Source of the DNA: Bordetella sp. LUAb4
GTDB taxonomy: Bacteria > Pseudomonadota > Gammaproteobacteria > Burkholderiales > Burkholderiaceae_B
Length of the DNA: 64,000 nucleotides
Direction: 5' to 3'
Assembly (NCBI RefSeq): GCF_021325795.1
Contig: NZ_JAHPZX010000011.1
Location: 85,597 to 149,596 of the forward strand
Shown here in pieces: positions 36,499-45,428 of the stretch. Position numbers and translations under genes: made by a program. The notes beneath the pieces were generated by a model. That model was not told where the DNA came from. It saw nothing but the letters and a program-made list of their open reading frames with translations, and did not search any database. The first letter of the stretch is position 1. The number at the start of each line of letters is the position of its first letter.

Positions 36499-37918
36499 GC
36501 GCGCGGCCGCGGCGTCTCCCCGCCCGCGGGTACGCGCGCTGGCGCGGCATCTCTTTCTCACGTATCTATTGCTGACCCTGGTCGCGACGGGTGCCATCGC
36601 CCTGCTGTCCCTGTGGACGGTCGGCACGCTGGAAACCCATTTGCAGCGCATCGACATGGGCATGGCCGTGGAGCGCGTGCGCTCCGAATACCTGGCGGGC
36701 GAGGATGTCGGCCGGGTCGACCGCTTCTTCCATGGCGCGCCGGGCAGCGCGGCCTTCCCCGACTGGCTGCGCCATCTCTCGCCGGATTTTCACAAGATCG
36801 AAAGGGATGGCCGCGTCTGGCACGTCATGGGCAGCGACCAGGACGGCGTGCGGTATATGCTGCTGCGCGACTACACCGACTATGAACGTGGCCTGCGCCG
36901 TTCGCATTGGCTCACGGTAGCCGCTGTCGCGGCCAGCCTGCTGCTGGCCTTTCTGCTCGGCGCGGTAGCAGCGCGGCGAGTGCTGCGGCCGTTGGCCCGG
37001 CTGGCCATGCAAATGAGCCTAAGGGGCGGACTGCCGCCCCGCACACGGCTGGCGCAAGACTATCCACGCGACGAGATCGGCCAGCTCGCGGCCGCCTTCG
37101 ACGATACCTACAACCAGCTGGAACAGGCGCTGGAGCGGGAACAGTTATTCACCGCCGACGTCAGCCACGAGCTGCGCACGCCGCTGATGGTGGTATCCAG
37201 CTCCAGCGAGGTCTTGCTGGACGACGCCAATCTCGACGCGAACCAGACCGCGCAATTGCACCGCATCCAGGCCGCGGCGCGCGACATGCATCAACACCTG
37301 GACGCCTACCTGATGCTGGCGCGCGGCCGCGCCGATGCCAGCGGCTTTCCGCAAACCACCGTGTTCGCGGCCGCCCAGGAGCAGGTCGCCCATTGGCAGC
37401 CGCGCGCGCAGCGGCTGGGGGTTACTCTCGATTGGAAAGACATTGCTGTTGCGGATCGAAGCGATATCGACCTGAAGATCACTTCGCATAGGGGTCCGGC
37501 CGGCGGTCCGGGACAAGCGACTAGTGACACGGCGGGCGCCCTGCCTGCCAGGATAAGCGCGGCATCGCTTGGCGCCGCCACGCAAACCTATCCCGCGCCT
37601 TTGCTACGCATCGTCCTATCCAACCTGATCCGCAACGCCTTGCAGCACGCCACCGGCGCGCGCCACGTCTCCGTACTCGTCGGCCCGGACAGCATGGAAG
37701 TGCGCGATGACGGGGCCGGCATCCCGGCGGACCGCCAGGAAACCGCCTTCGCGCCTTTCGTTCAAGGCCGCAAGGGCGGGCCGGAGAATCTGGGCCTGGG
37801 ACTGTCCCTGATCCAGCGTATCTGCAATCACCAGCGCTGGCAGGTGACGCTGGAGTCGGCGCCGGATCAAGGCAGCCGCTTCCGCGTGGACCTGAGCGGG
37901 CCGGAAGACAAAGGCTGA
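36488..37918 (+). CDS. Sensor histidine kinase
   Basis: This 476-residue membrane kinase pairs with the upstream regulator. Two transmembrane helices (about 20-42 and 142-162) flank a periplasmic sensor of about 100 residues. The HAMP-like linker is followed by the dimerisation/phosphotransfer domain with His227 in FTADVSHELRTPL, and the ATPase domain has NLIRNALQHA, VRDDGAGIPADR and GLGLSLIQRI. About 50 residues near 325-375 ([10 protein letters not shown], then TSDTAGALPA) form a low-complexity insertion before the N box. It starts inside the regulator gene, so the two are coupled. Confidence 0.92.
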   Translation: MAAERAAAASPRPRVRALARHLFLTYLLLTLVATGAIALLSLWTVGTLETHLQRIDMGMAVERVRSEYLAGEDVGRVDRFFHGAPGSAAFPDWLRHLSPDFHKIERDGRVWHVMGSDQDGVRYMLLRDYTDYERGLRRSHWLTVAAVAASLLLAFLLGAVAARRVLRPLARLAMQMSLRGGLPPRTRLAQDYPRDEIGQLAAAFDDTYNQLEQALEREQLFTADVSHELRTPLMVVSSSSEVLLDDANLDANQTAQLHRIQAAARDMHQHLDAYLMLARGRADASGFPQTTVFAAAQEQVAHWQPRAQRLGVTLDWKDIAVADRSDIDLKITSHRGPAGGPGQATSDTAGALPARISAASLGAATQTYPAPLLRIVLSNLIRNALQHATGARHVSVLVGPDSMEVRDDGAGIPADRQETAFAPFVQGRKGGPENLGLGLSLIQRICNHQRWQVTLESAPDQGSRFRVDLSGPEDKG

Positions 37919-37973
37919 AAGCCGTTCCGGCTTGCCTCAACGCCGCCTGATCAAACGCCTTGTCCTGCAAGAC

Positions 37974-38024
37974 GTCCTGCCTGGCTAGCCCTCCTGCCTG
38001 GCCAGACGCCCTGCCTGGCTAGCC
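37974..38024. repeat. Three tandem 17-bp repeats after the kinase gene
   Basis: Units GTCCTGCCTGGCTAGCC, CTCCTGCCTGGCCAGAC and GCCCTGCCTGGCTAGCC run head-to-tail, and degenerate CTGCCTGG copies continue to about 38065. They fill the gap between the convergent kinase and hydrolase genes. No hairpin terminator is obvious. Confidence 0.7.
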
Positions 38025-38073
38025 ACTCGGCCCTGGCAGCCGGCTGCCTGACTGCCTGGCTGCCCCGCCAGTC

Positions 38074-38700
38074 TCAACCGCGACGCTGGCGAGCCTTCTG
38101 ATTGGACACATAGATGTTCTCGCGCAGCGGCGGTTCGCCGCTTTCCAGCAGCGCCACCCACTCGTCGGTGGTCAGCACGGCAGCGAAGGACGATTGCAGC
38201 ACCACGGTGAAGACGCGATGGATTTCTTCCGCGGTAGCGGCGCCGGCGCGATTTTCATAGGGCAATGAACCACTGGCGTCGTTGAGGAATTCCAGCGACA
38301 GGCCGGCATGCTTGGCATGCTTGATGGTCGAGTCGTCGCAGTTGTGCGTCATGTAGCCGACGATGGTCAGCGTGTCGATGCTTTCCTTTTCGATCCACTC
38401 GCCCAATCCGGTGCCGGCGAAGGCACTGGCCATGGCCTTCTCCACGAACAGGGCGTGCGGCCGGATGGCGATGGACGGATGCAGTTCAGCGCCCTTGGAT
38501 CCGCGCGCGAAGATGGGCGACTGGGCCGGCGCCAGATGCTGGACCAATACCACGGGAATGTCATGCGCCTGGGCGGCGTCGATGGCACGATTGATATTGG
38601 CCAGGGAAACAGCAGGATCCGGATACTCGATGGGAAGATTGCCGGTGAAGTACTCGTTCTGAACGTCGATGACGACAAGCGCGCGGCGGGGGGCTGGCAT
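38074..38700 (-). CDS. Isochorismatase-family cysteine hydrolase
   Basis: This 208-residue cytoplasmic hydrolase has the Asp12-Lys88-Cys121 triad of the nicotinamidase/isochorismatase fold: [25 protein letters not shown] and [16 protein letters not shown]. The cis-peptide region before Cys (GYMTHNC) is as in amide- or biuret-type hydrolases rather than PncA. It is monocistronic and convergent with the sensor kinase gene. The substrate is not predictable from the motifs. Confidence 0.9.
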   Translation of the reverse strand: MPAPRRALVVIDVQNEYFTGNLPIEYPDPAVSLANINRAIDAAQAHDIPVVLVQHLAPAQSPIFARGSKGAELHPSIAIRPHALFVEKAMASAFAGTGLGEWIEKESIDTLTIVGYMTHNCDDSTIKHAKHAGLSLEFLNDASGSLPYENRAGAATAEEIHRVFTVVLQSSFAAVLTTDEWVALLESGEPPLRENIYVSNQKARQRRG

Positions 38701-38819
38701 GGGGGGACTCCGTTGAGGTGATGCGAGCAGTTTACGGCGGGTCCTGGATTCCCGGGAGGGGTGCGCCGATGGTTATCATCGCGGCTATCCCACCCCGCCT
38801 TGGAAGGCTCCGGATTACT

Positions 38820-39149
38820 TTGAACATCCTGCTTACCACCGCCCTGTACGCCGTGACAGCGCTCGCCGAAATCGTCGGCTGCTATCTGCCCTGGCTGGTC
38901 CTCAAGCAAGACCGCAGCCCCCTGCTGCTGATCCCCGCCGCCGTCTCGCTGGCCGTGTTCGCGTGGCTGCTGACCTTGCATCCCAGCGCTGCCGGGCGGA
39001 CCTACGCCGCTTACGGCGGCATGTATATCGCCATCGCCCTGATCTGGCTGCGCATCGTCGACGGCGTACCCCTCACCCGCTGGGACATCACCGGCGCGGC
39101 CATCGCACTGGCAGGCATGGCAGTGATCGCTTTCCAGCCGTCGAGTTAA
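38820..39149 (+). CDS. YnfA family small membrane protein (UPF0060), TTG start
   Basis: This 109-residue inner-membrane protein has four transmembrane helices and resembles the drug/metabolite (SMR-like) superfamily. Family motifs are [20 protein letters not shown] near the N-terminus and [20 protein letters not shown] in the third helix. The frame is open about 34 codons upstream, but family alignment begins with [M][13 protein letters not shown]. The codon at this position is TTG, with GGAAGG upstream, so a TTG start is proposed. Transport function is uncertain. Confidence 0.85.
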   Translation: MNILLTTALYAVTALAEIVGCYLPWLVLKQDRSPLLLIPAAVSLAVFAWLLTLHPSAAGRTYAAYGGMYIAIALIWLRIVDGVPLTRWDITGAAIALAGMAVIAFQPSS

Positions 39150-39290
39150 GCCGCTGACTGGGCGTTAATTGACATCGAATAACTTACCGCCGTACTGGAT
39201 GAATTAAGCACACGCTTCGGATCGCTTGTCCCACAAGTTGCTACCAGCGGACTTCGGACAAGTTCAAGGGGGAAGTGTGTGACCGGTTCA

Positions 39291-40535
39291 TCAAGGAGGA
39301 CTACCCTCCACTTGCGGTCCCGGCAGGAATCGGAAAGCAAGCGCCGCGATGACCAGCAATAGTGCGATGCTGCCCATGACCGGACCGAAAGGCTCCAGGC
39401 CCCAGCCCTGCGCGTGGGTCGCGACCCAGCCCGTGAACCACTGCATGGCCGCCACCCCCAGGAACATGGCCATCGTGAAGAGTGCCATGGCCCGGCCGGT
39501 AATGCCTGCCGGATAGGAAGACCGCACATCGGCGTATTGCAGGATGGCGAAGCCGGAAAAAAAGCCCACCGCCAGCGCGGTCAGCACATCGCACCAAGGG
39601 CCGAATTCAAAAGCGATGACGGTGAACAGCACGGCGAAGATCAAGGCACACGCTACCAGCCAGCGGCGCCGGCGCGCCGGACCCGGGTCGAGGCGCCCGA
39701 AGACCATGGGCCCGACCATGGCGCTCAATGACAAGGCCAAGGCTACGTTGCCGCTCTGCACCAGGGAAAAGCCGTGGCGGCTGATCAGCATCGGCCCCAG
39801 CCACAAGCCGCGTAGCGTTATGAACGCGGCATAGCACACGAAGCTCAACGTCACGATGCCCCAGGTATGCGGCATCTTCAACAAGGCGCCGAAACGCATC
39901 AGCGCCTCACGCACCGATTCACGCGGCGCGCCGCCCGCAACGGCCTGGTTGCTCACCAGCCGGTCTTCATGCACGCTGCGGAACACCCATAGCCAGGCCA
40001 GCACGGACAACGCGGCCAAAACCCAGAACCCCATGCGCCAGCTGCTCTTCTCGATCAGCCACGCCAGAGGCGTGCCAGTGAACAGCATGCCCGTGACACC
40101 GATGGCCATGGCCATGCCCGACACGGCGGCAAACTTCTGCACCGGGAAGTAGCGCGAGATGAAGACCGTCGCCGCCAGGAAGGCCGGCGCGCAGCCGATG
40201 CCTATCAACGCCTGCCCCGCCACCAACGTCCCATAGTCCGGCGCCAGCGCCGACAGCACCGCGCCGATGATGGTCAGCGGCGCCGCCACGAGTATCGTGC
40301 GCCGCACGCCCCACAGATCTATGCCTATCCCCATGAACAGCTGCATGGCGCCGAACATGAAATGGAAACTGCCTGCGAACGTCCCCAGTTGCTGCGGCGA
40401 CAATCCCATGTCCAACGCCAGTGGCGGCGCCGTGATGGCCGCCACCGTGCGATACGCATTGCTCAGCGCGAAGCCCGACGCCAAGGCGAACAACATGGCC
40501 CAGGCCTGGGCGAGAGAAGACTTTTTCATACTCAT
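39291..40535 (-). CDS. MFS transporter
   Basis: This 414-residue carrier has 12 predicted transmembrane helices. The loop 2-3 region reads GIDLWGVRRTILVAAPLTII and loop 8-9 contains VFGRLDPGPARRRRW. It resembles the nitrate/nitrite-porter and oxalate-formate-like MFS branches, but no substrate can be set. The start overlaps the stop of the tandem-HTH GntR gene by four bases, making it the last gene of the minus-strand operon running from 45.2 to 39.3 kb. Confidence 0.88.
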   Translation of the reverse strand: MSMKKSSLAQAWAMLFALASGFALSNAYRTVAAITAPPLALDMGLSPQQLGTFAGSFHFMFGAMQLFMGIGIDLWGVRRTILVAAPLTIIGAVLSALAPDYGTLVAGQALIGIGCAPAFLAATVFISRYFPVQKFAAVSGMAMAIGVTGMLFTGTPLAWLIEKSSWRMGFWVLAALSVLAWLWVFRSVHEDRLVSNQAVAGGAPRESVREALMRFGALLKMPHTWGIVTLSFVCYAAFITLRGLWLGPMLISRHGFSLVQSGNVALALSLSAMVGPMVFGRLDPGPARRRRWLVACALIFAVLFTVIAFEFGPWCDVLTALAVGFFSGFAILQYADVRSSYPAGITGRAMALFTMAMFLGVAAMQWFTGWVATHAQGWGLEPFGPVMGSIALLLVIAALAFRFLPGPQVEGSPP

Positions 40536-41446
40536 TCAGTGGCCGGCTTGCGCGTCGCCAGCATGTTGGTGATCTTGCCGATATTGTCGAGGGTGCTTTG
40601 CAGATGCGCCCGCAAGACTTCCGCGGCGTCGGCGTTGCGCCCTTGCTCCAGCAGCGCCAACACTTCCAGATGCTGTTCGCAGTGCTGGCGGTAGCGCTTG
40701 CGGTCACCCATGGAGCGATAGGACAGCAGGCGCCGCACGCGGTTGACGCGGCGGATGGTCTCGATGAAGAAGGGATTGCCCGAGGCCTCCACCAGCGACT
40801 CGTGGAAACGTACGCCGCGCTCGTGCAACTGATCGGCCGTATCGGTTTCGATGCCGCCATCCAGCAGATGCAGTTCAGCCTCGCGGCAACGGGCCAGAAC
40901 AGCGGGGTCCAGACGATAGCCCGGCTCCAGCAAAGCCGCCGGCTCCAGCGCCAGGCGCAGCCGATAGGACTGCAGCAGGGCTTCCGGCGTACGCATCATG
41001 CTGGAAAACTGCCAGCCATAACCAGGCCGGCGCTCGGCCCAGCCTTCGCCGGCGATGCGGCCGAGCACGGTATTGAGCTGCGTCGGCGTCAGGGCGTAGC
41101 GCGCGCGTAGCTGGGCCTCCGAGCAGGCCTCCGGTAATTCGCCACGCAATAGATCATCGGCAATACGGAAATAGATTTCCGTCGCCACATCGTGGCCCTC
41201 GATGCCCAGGGCACTGGCCACCTGCTCCGGCGCCAACTGCAGGGGCCGCGCCAGAAAGTAGCCACGATTGCGCTCCCGCGCCACCATGCCCTTTTCATGC
41301 AGCTGCTTCAACGCATCGTTGACCGGCGAGCGCGATACCCGCAAGCGATCGGCCAACAGTTGGGCGGGCAGGTGGGCGCCGGGCGCCCAGCCCTCGGCCT
41401 GGATCAACTGGACGATCTGCACCGCGATGGGAGAGTGTGGCTTCAT
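40532..41446 (-). CDS. GntR-family regulator with tandem winged helices and FCD-like domain
   Basis: This 304-residue regulator has a first GntR winged helix in about residues 3-66 (PAQLLADRLRVSRSPVNDAL). A second winged-helix unit spans about 85-150 (ATEIYFRIADDLLRGEL, LTPTQLNTVLGRIAGEGWAE, PGYGWQF). Residues 155-290 form an FCD-type all-helical ligand domain containing LRLALEPAAL and FHESLVEASGNPF. Most FadR-type proteins have only one HTH. It is coupled to the MFS gene by an ATGA overlap and lies 76 bases after the dehydrogenase gene. Confidence 0.88.
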   Translation of the reverse strand: MKPHSPIAVQIVQLIQAEGWAPGAHLPAQLLADRLRVSRSPVNDALKQLHEKGMVARERNRGYFLARPLQLAPEQVASALGIEGHDVATEIYFRIADDLLRGELPEACSEAQLRARYALTPTQLNTVLGRIAGEGWAERRPGYGWQFSSMMRTPEALLQSYRLRLALEPAALLEPGYRLDPAVLARCREAELHLLDGGIETDTADQLHERGVRFHESLVEASGNPFFIETIRRVNRVRRLLSYRSMGDRKRYRQHCEQHLEVLALLEQGRNADAAEVLRAHLQSTLDNIGKITNMLATRKPATE

Positions 41447-41522
41447 GGCGGTGAATGTAGCGCAAAACGCCACGAAGCCGATGTCCCCCCTGGAGTGCAA
41501 CGGAGCGCCGCCGTTGCGCCAG

Positions 41523-42422
41523 CTAGCCTTTAACGGCCGGCACGGTCGGTTTGCCCCAATCCGCCCACAGCTTGGCGATAGCCGCGTAGTCATCGCGTCC
41601 ATAGCCGGCCACGGCGGCCATTTCGTAGACACTGTGCGAACCCTGGATGGCGAACAAGGGCACACCCGCGGCCTGCGCCAGTTGCAGCGCCAGCACCGAG
41701 TCCTTGCGCGCTGCGTCCAGCGGCATGCCGCCGCTATAGTCACCGTTGACGATACGTTCGGCATAGCGGTGCGTGAGCGGACGATGCAGCCCCATCTGCG
41801 GATCCGACAGCAGGCCGATCAGCTTGTCGCAGCTGACGCCGGTGGCGGTGGCCATGGCGCCGGCCTCCGCCACCACCACCATCACGGCGTGCGCCACGGC
41901 ATTGTTGATCACCTTGGCGGCCGCACCGGTTCCCGTGCCGCCGAAATAGATCTGCTTGGGCGCGATGGCGTCCAGCACTTCCTGGCAGGTGGCGATGTGC
42001 GCGGGGTCGCCGCCCATCAGCAGCATGGCCTTGCCGGCCGCCATCTGCGCCACGCCCGCCATCACCGACGCGTCGATGATGCCGATGCCGTAGGGCGCCA
42101 GCAACTTGGCGCTGGCGTGCATATCATCCGGATTGACGGTACTGGTTTCCACCACGATGCTGCCCTTGCGCAGCACCGGGCCCAAGTCGCGCAGGATGGC
42201 CTGAGAGATGGCCGGGCTGGGCAGCGACAGGACCACGATATCGACGTCGGCCGCGTCCTGAGGCTGGCGCAGCGCAATTGCGCCGAATTCGGCCTGCGCC
42301 CGTTCCACCTGGGCGGAATTCAGGTCGGCGACCTTCACCGGAAAGCGCGTGGCGATGCGCTGGGCCACCAGATAACCCATATTGCCCAAGCCGTAGACGG
42401 CGACGCTTTGCTTGTCCTTCAT
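41523..42422 (-). CDS. NAD(P)-dependent beta-hydroxyacid dehydrogenase (3-hydroxyisobutyrate dehydrogenase family)
   Basis: This 299-residue oxidoreductase has an N-terminal Rossmann fold (VAVYGLGNMGYLVAQRIA), the substrate loop around DASVMAGVAQMAAGKAMLLM and the catalytic Lys in TGAAAKVINNAVAHAVMVV. The family oxidises 2-methyl- or 2-hydroxymethyl-3-hydroxyacids to semialdehydes. In this operon, between an MFS carrier and upstream of GntR, it probably acts before or after the aldehyde dehydrogenase. Confidence 0.92.
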   Translation of the reverse strand: MKDKQSVAVYGLGNMGYLVAQRIATRFPVKVADLNSAQVERAQAEFGAIALRQPQDAADVDIVVLSLPSPAISQAILRDLGPVLRKGSIVVETSTVNPDDMHASAKLLAPYGIGIIDASVMAGVAQMAAGKAMLLMGGDPAHIATCQEVLDAIAPKQIYFGGTGTGAAAKVINNAVAHAVMVVVAEAGAMATATGVSCDKLIGLLSDPQMGLHRPLTHRYAERIVNGDYSGGMPLDAARKDSVLALQLAQAAGVPLFAIQGSHSVYEMAAVAGYGRDDYAAIAKLWADWGKPTVPAVKG

Positions 42423-42442
42423 GCTTTACCTCTTCGAGAAAA

Positions 42443-43759
42443 TCAAACACCCTTGCGCAAACGCAGCGACGCTACCAGGACCATACCGATCAGGGAGCAC
42501 GCGGTCAGCCCCAGCAGGCCAGCCTGCAATGAACCCGTATGCTGCTTGATGGCGCCCACGGCGGTTGGCGCCACGAACCCGCCCAGGTTGCCCAGGGAAT
42601 TGATCAACGCAATACCCGACGCCAGGATCTTGGGTTCCAGCGACATCGCCGTCATGGACCAGAAGACCGAGTTGCAGGACTTGTAACCGATGGCCGCCAG
42701 CGTCAACGCGAACAGGGCGAACCACGGACTGCCGGTGGTGGCCAGTGCCATGCCCACTGCCTGCAGCAGCAAGGCGGCGCCCACCAGCACCTTGCGATGC
42801 CCCTTGTCATCGGTGAACTTGGCCAGCACGTACATGGCGATCACCGCGCCTATCCACGGAATCGACGACAGCAGCCCCACCTGGAAGTCATTGATGTCCT
42901 TGATCTGCCGCAGAATGCCCGGCAGCCAGAACGTCACCGTATAGCCCGTCATCACCGACACGAAATAGATCCCGCACAGGGTCAGCACCGGCCGTTGCAG
43001 CAGCAGGCGCCATTGCGGCTTTTCGCCTTGCGCCGTCTTGCGGCCCGTGATGTCGCGCGTCACCGCGCTTTGCAGCTCGTGCTTTTCGTCGGCGGTCAGC
43101 CATTTGGCATCGGCGATGTTGGAGACCAGGTAGCGGATGCTGACCAGGCCCATCAACATCGAGCCGCCGCCTTCGATCAGGAACATCCAGCGCCAACCGG
43201 CGATGCCGGCCATGCCGTGCATGGTCAGCAGCGCGCCGCTGATGGGGCCGGTGACGATGTAGGCCAGGGCCGAAGCGCTGAGGAAGATGGCCACGGCGCG
43301 GCCACGATGGGCGTCGGGCAGCCAGCTGGTCAGGTAGAAAATGACGCCGGGAAAGAAGCCGGCTTCCATCAGGCCCAGCATGAAGCGAAGAAAATAGAAG
43401 GTGTATTCGCCTTGCGTGAATGCCATCAGCAGCGTCACCAGGCCCCAGGTGACCATGATGCGGGTCAGCCAGATGCGCGCGCCATAGCGTTGCAGCAGCA
43501 TATTGCTGGGCACTTCGAACAAGGCGTAGCCGACGAAGAACAGGCCGGCGCCCAGGCCGAAAGCGGCCGCGCCCAGGCCCAGGTCGGCTTTCAAGGCGTC
43601 CTGGATGAAGCCCAGGTTGGTGCGATCCACCTGGTTGACCAGCAGCATGATGACCACCAGCGGCATCATGCGCACATAGAATTTGCGTACCGCGGACTTC
43701 AGCGCGGCGCTGTCCTCGGCGATGCCGGTGACGGGAATGGTGTTTGTCGTTGCACTCAT
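42443..43759 (-). CDS. MFS transporter, anion:cation symporter (ACS) family
   Basis: This 438-residue carrier has 12 transmembrane helices. VNQVDRTNLGFIQDALKADL in helix 1, FVGYALFEVPSNMLLQRYGA and the loop WLTRIMVTWGLVTLLMAF are typical of ACS members that take up hexuronates, tartrate or other organic anions by proton symport. It is second in the operon, after aldehyde dehydrogenase (39-base gap) and before the hydroxyacid dehydrogenase (20-base gap), so it most likely imports the pathway substrate. Confidence 0.93.
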   Translation of the reverse strand: MSATTNTIPVTGIAEDSAALKSAVRKFYVRMMPLVVIMLLVNQVDRTNLGFIQDALKADLGLGAAAFGLGAGLFFVGYALFEVPSNMLLQRYGARIWLTRIMVTWGLVTLLMAFTQGEYTFYFLRFMLGLMEAGFFPGVIFYLTSWLPDAHRGRAVAIFLSASALAYIVTGPISGALLTMHGMAGIAGWRWMFLIEGGGSMLMGLVSIRYLVSNIADAKWLTADEKHELQSAVTRDITGRKTAQGEKPQWRLLLQRPVLTLCGIYFVSVMTGYTVTFWLPGILRQIKDINDFQVGLLSSIPWIGAVIAMYVLAKFTDDKGHRKVLVGAALLLQAVGMALATTGSPWFALFALTLAAIGYKSCNSVFWSMTAMSLEPKILASGIALINSLGNLGGFVAPTAVGAIKQHTGSLQAGLLGLTACSLIGMVLVASLRLRKGV

Positions 43760-43798
43760 GACTTATCAACTCCTCCTTTGCGGATCGATCCTGCCCGC

Positions 43799-45229
43799 TT
43801 ACTTCGCCACGGCCAGCGGCTGTTCGTGCAGGCCGAAATACATGCTCTTGACCTGGGCGTACAGGCGCAGGCCGTCTATGCCCTTCTCGCGGCCGATGCC
43901 GCTATTCTTGAAGCCGCCGAACGGCGTGCTGGTGACCGACTGCTTGTAGGTGTTGATCCACACCGAACCCGCCTCCAGCGCGCGGCCGATGCGCCAGGCC
44001 CGCTTGAAGCTTTCCGTCCAGATGCCGCAAGCCAGGCCGAAGGCCGTGCCGTTGGCCTGCGCGATCAGGTCCGCCTCGTCCTTGAACGGCAGCGCCACCA
44101 GCACCGGGCCGAAGGCTTCTTCCTGGCACGATGCCGCCTGCGGTCCCAAGCCATCGATCACGGTCGGCTCGAAGAACGCGCCCTTGTCGAAACCCGGCCC
44201 TTGCGGAATACCGCCGCCGCATAGGATGCGGCCGCCTTCCTGGCGTGCGCGCTCGACGAAGCGAATCACGCGCTCGCGATGATGGAAGGATGCCAGCGGC
44301 CCCATTTCGACGCCGTCGGCATCGGGCAAGGCAACACGCAGGCTTTTGGCGCGCGCCACCACGCGTTCGACCACTTCGTCGTAACGCTCCGCCTGCACGA
44401 ACAGGCGCGATCCCGCTACGCAAGACTGCCCGGCGGAACCGAAGATGCCCGCCACCACGGCGGCCACCGCATGATCCATGTCGGCATCGGCGAAGACGAC
44501 GTGCGGCGACTTGCCGCCCAGCTCCAGGGCCGCCGGCACCAGGCGTTCGCCCGCCACGCGGCCGATGGCGCTGCCCGACACCGTGCCGCCGGTGAAGGAA
44601 ATCATGCGCACACCGGGATGCGCGACCAGGGCGGCACCGATCTCCGCGCCGCGGCCTTGCACCACTTGCAGGAGATTCTCCGGCAGGCCGGCGGCCAGCG
44701 CGATGCGAACCAGTTCCGGTCCCAGCAGCGGCGAGTCCTCGGACGGCTTGAGCAGCACCGCATTGCCCGCGGCCAATGCCGGTGCCACCTTGGTGGCGTC
44801 ATTCATGATGGGCGAATTCCACGGCGTAATGGCCGCCACCACGCCGAAGGGTTCCAGCACCGTGAAGGACAAGTAGTCGCCGCGGCTGGGCGTCACGTCG
44901 GTTTCAATGGTTTCGCACACCGCCGCGTAGTAGCGGAACGTACCGATGGCCGACTCGACCATGCCGCGGCACTCACCCAGCGGCTTGCCGTTGTCGCGCA
45001 TCTGCAGCTGCGCCAGCTTTTCCTTTTCGGCGGCCAGGCCGTCGGCGATGGCATTGAGCACCAGCGCCCGGCGGTGCGGCAGCAGCGACTTCCAGCCGGA
45101 ATGATGGAAGGCATGCCAGGCGCGCTCGACGCAGGCGTCCAGTTCGGCGACGGTGGTCACGCGGACGCGGCCGACTTCTTCGCCATTGGCCGGATTGGTG
45201 CTGATGATGTATTCGGAAGATTGCGGCAT
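43799..45229 (-). CDS. NAD(P)-dependent aldehyde dehydrogenase
   Basis: This 476-residue ALDH superfamily enzyme has Asn138 in TPWNSP, Glu236 in ALELGGKSPHVVF and nucleophile Cys270 in GSAGQSCVAGSRLFV. The C-terminal FGGFKNSGIGREKGIDGL is the standard ALDH signature. It is the first gene of the operon and is divergent from a GntR regulator across a 199-base gap that carries an inverted repeat. Together with the hydroxyacid dehydrogenase it suggests oxidation of a hydroxy compound to a carboxylate. Confidence 0.94.
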   Translation of the reverse strand: MPQSSEYIISTNPANGEEVGRVRVTTVAELDACVERAWHAFHHSGWKSLLPHRRALVLNAIADGLAAEKEKLAQLQMRDNGKPLGECRGMVESAIGTFRYYAAVCETIETDVTPSRGDYLSFTVLEPFGVVAAITPWNSPIMNDATKVAPALAAGNAVLLKPSEDSPLLGPELVRIALAAGLPENLLQVVQGRGAEIGAALVAHPGVRMISFTGGTVSGSAIGRVAGERLVPAALELGGKSPHVVFADADMDHAVAAVVAGIFGSAGQSCVAGSRLFVQAERYDEVVERVVARAKSLRVALPDADGVEMGPLASFHHRERVIRFVERARQEGGRILCGGGIPQGPGFDKGAFFEPTVIDGLGPQAASCQEEAFGPVLVALPFKDEADLIAQANGTAFGLACGIWTESFKRAWRIGRALEAGSVWINTYKQSVTSTPFGGFKNSGIGREKGIDGLRLYAQVKSMYFGLHEQPLAVAK

Positions 45230-45310
45230 TGCTCCACCCTAGTCTTTGAGTGCCGCCAGTCTGAGCGCCGCTCCAGGGCTTGGCAACGAGCGCGTTGTCG
45301 CCATTTTTTC

Positions 45311-45339
45311 CAATGAGATTATTGATAACGCGCTCATTG
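45311..45339. promoter_or_regulatory. Inverted repeat in the ALDH/GntR divergent region
   Basis: CAATGAG at 45311-45317 and CTCATTG at 45333-45339 are perfect complements 15 bases apart, in the AT-richest part of the gap. A GntR dimer or pair of dimers could bind here to repress the ALDH operon and its own gene. Confidence 0.45.
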
Positions 45340-45428
45340 ACAGCGAAATGCCGGTGCTACACTGCGCCCCACCGATGCTGGTCGGCAGGCCACGCCCCTG
45401 CGACGCCAGCCCTCACAGCAAGCCCGTC

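Noticed and set aside
37974..38065. Possible CRISPR array
   Set aside because: Units are contiguous 17-bp repeats with no spacers and no cas genes.
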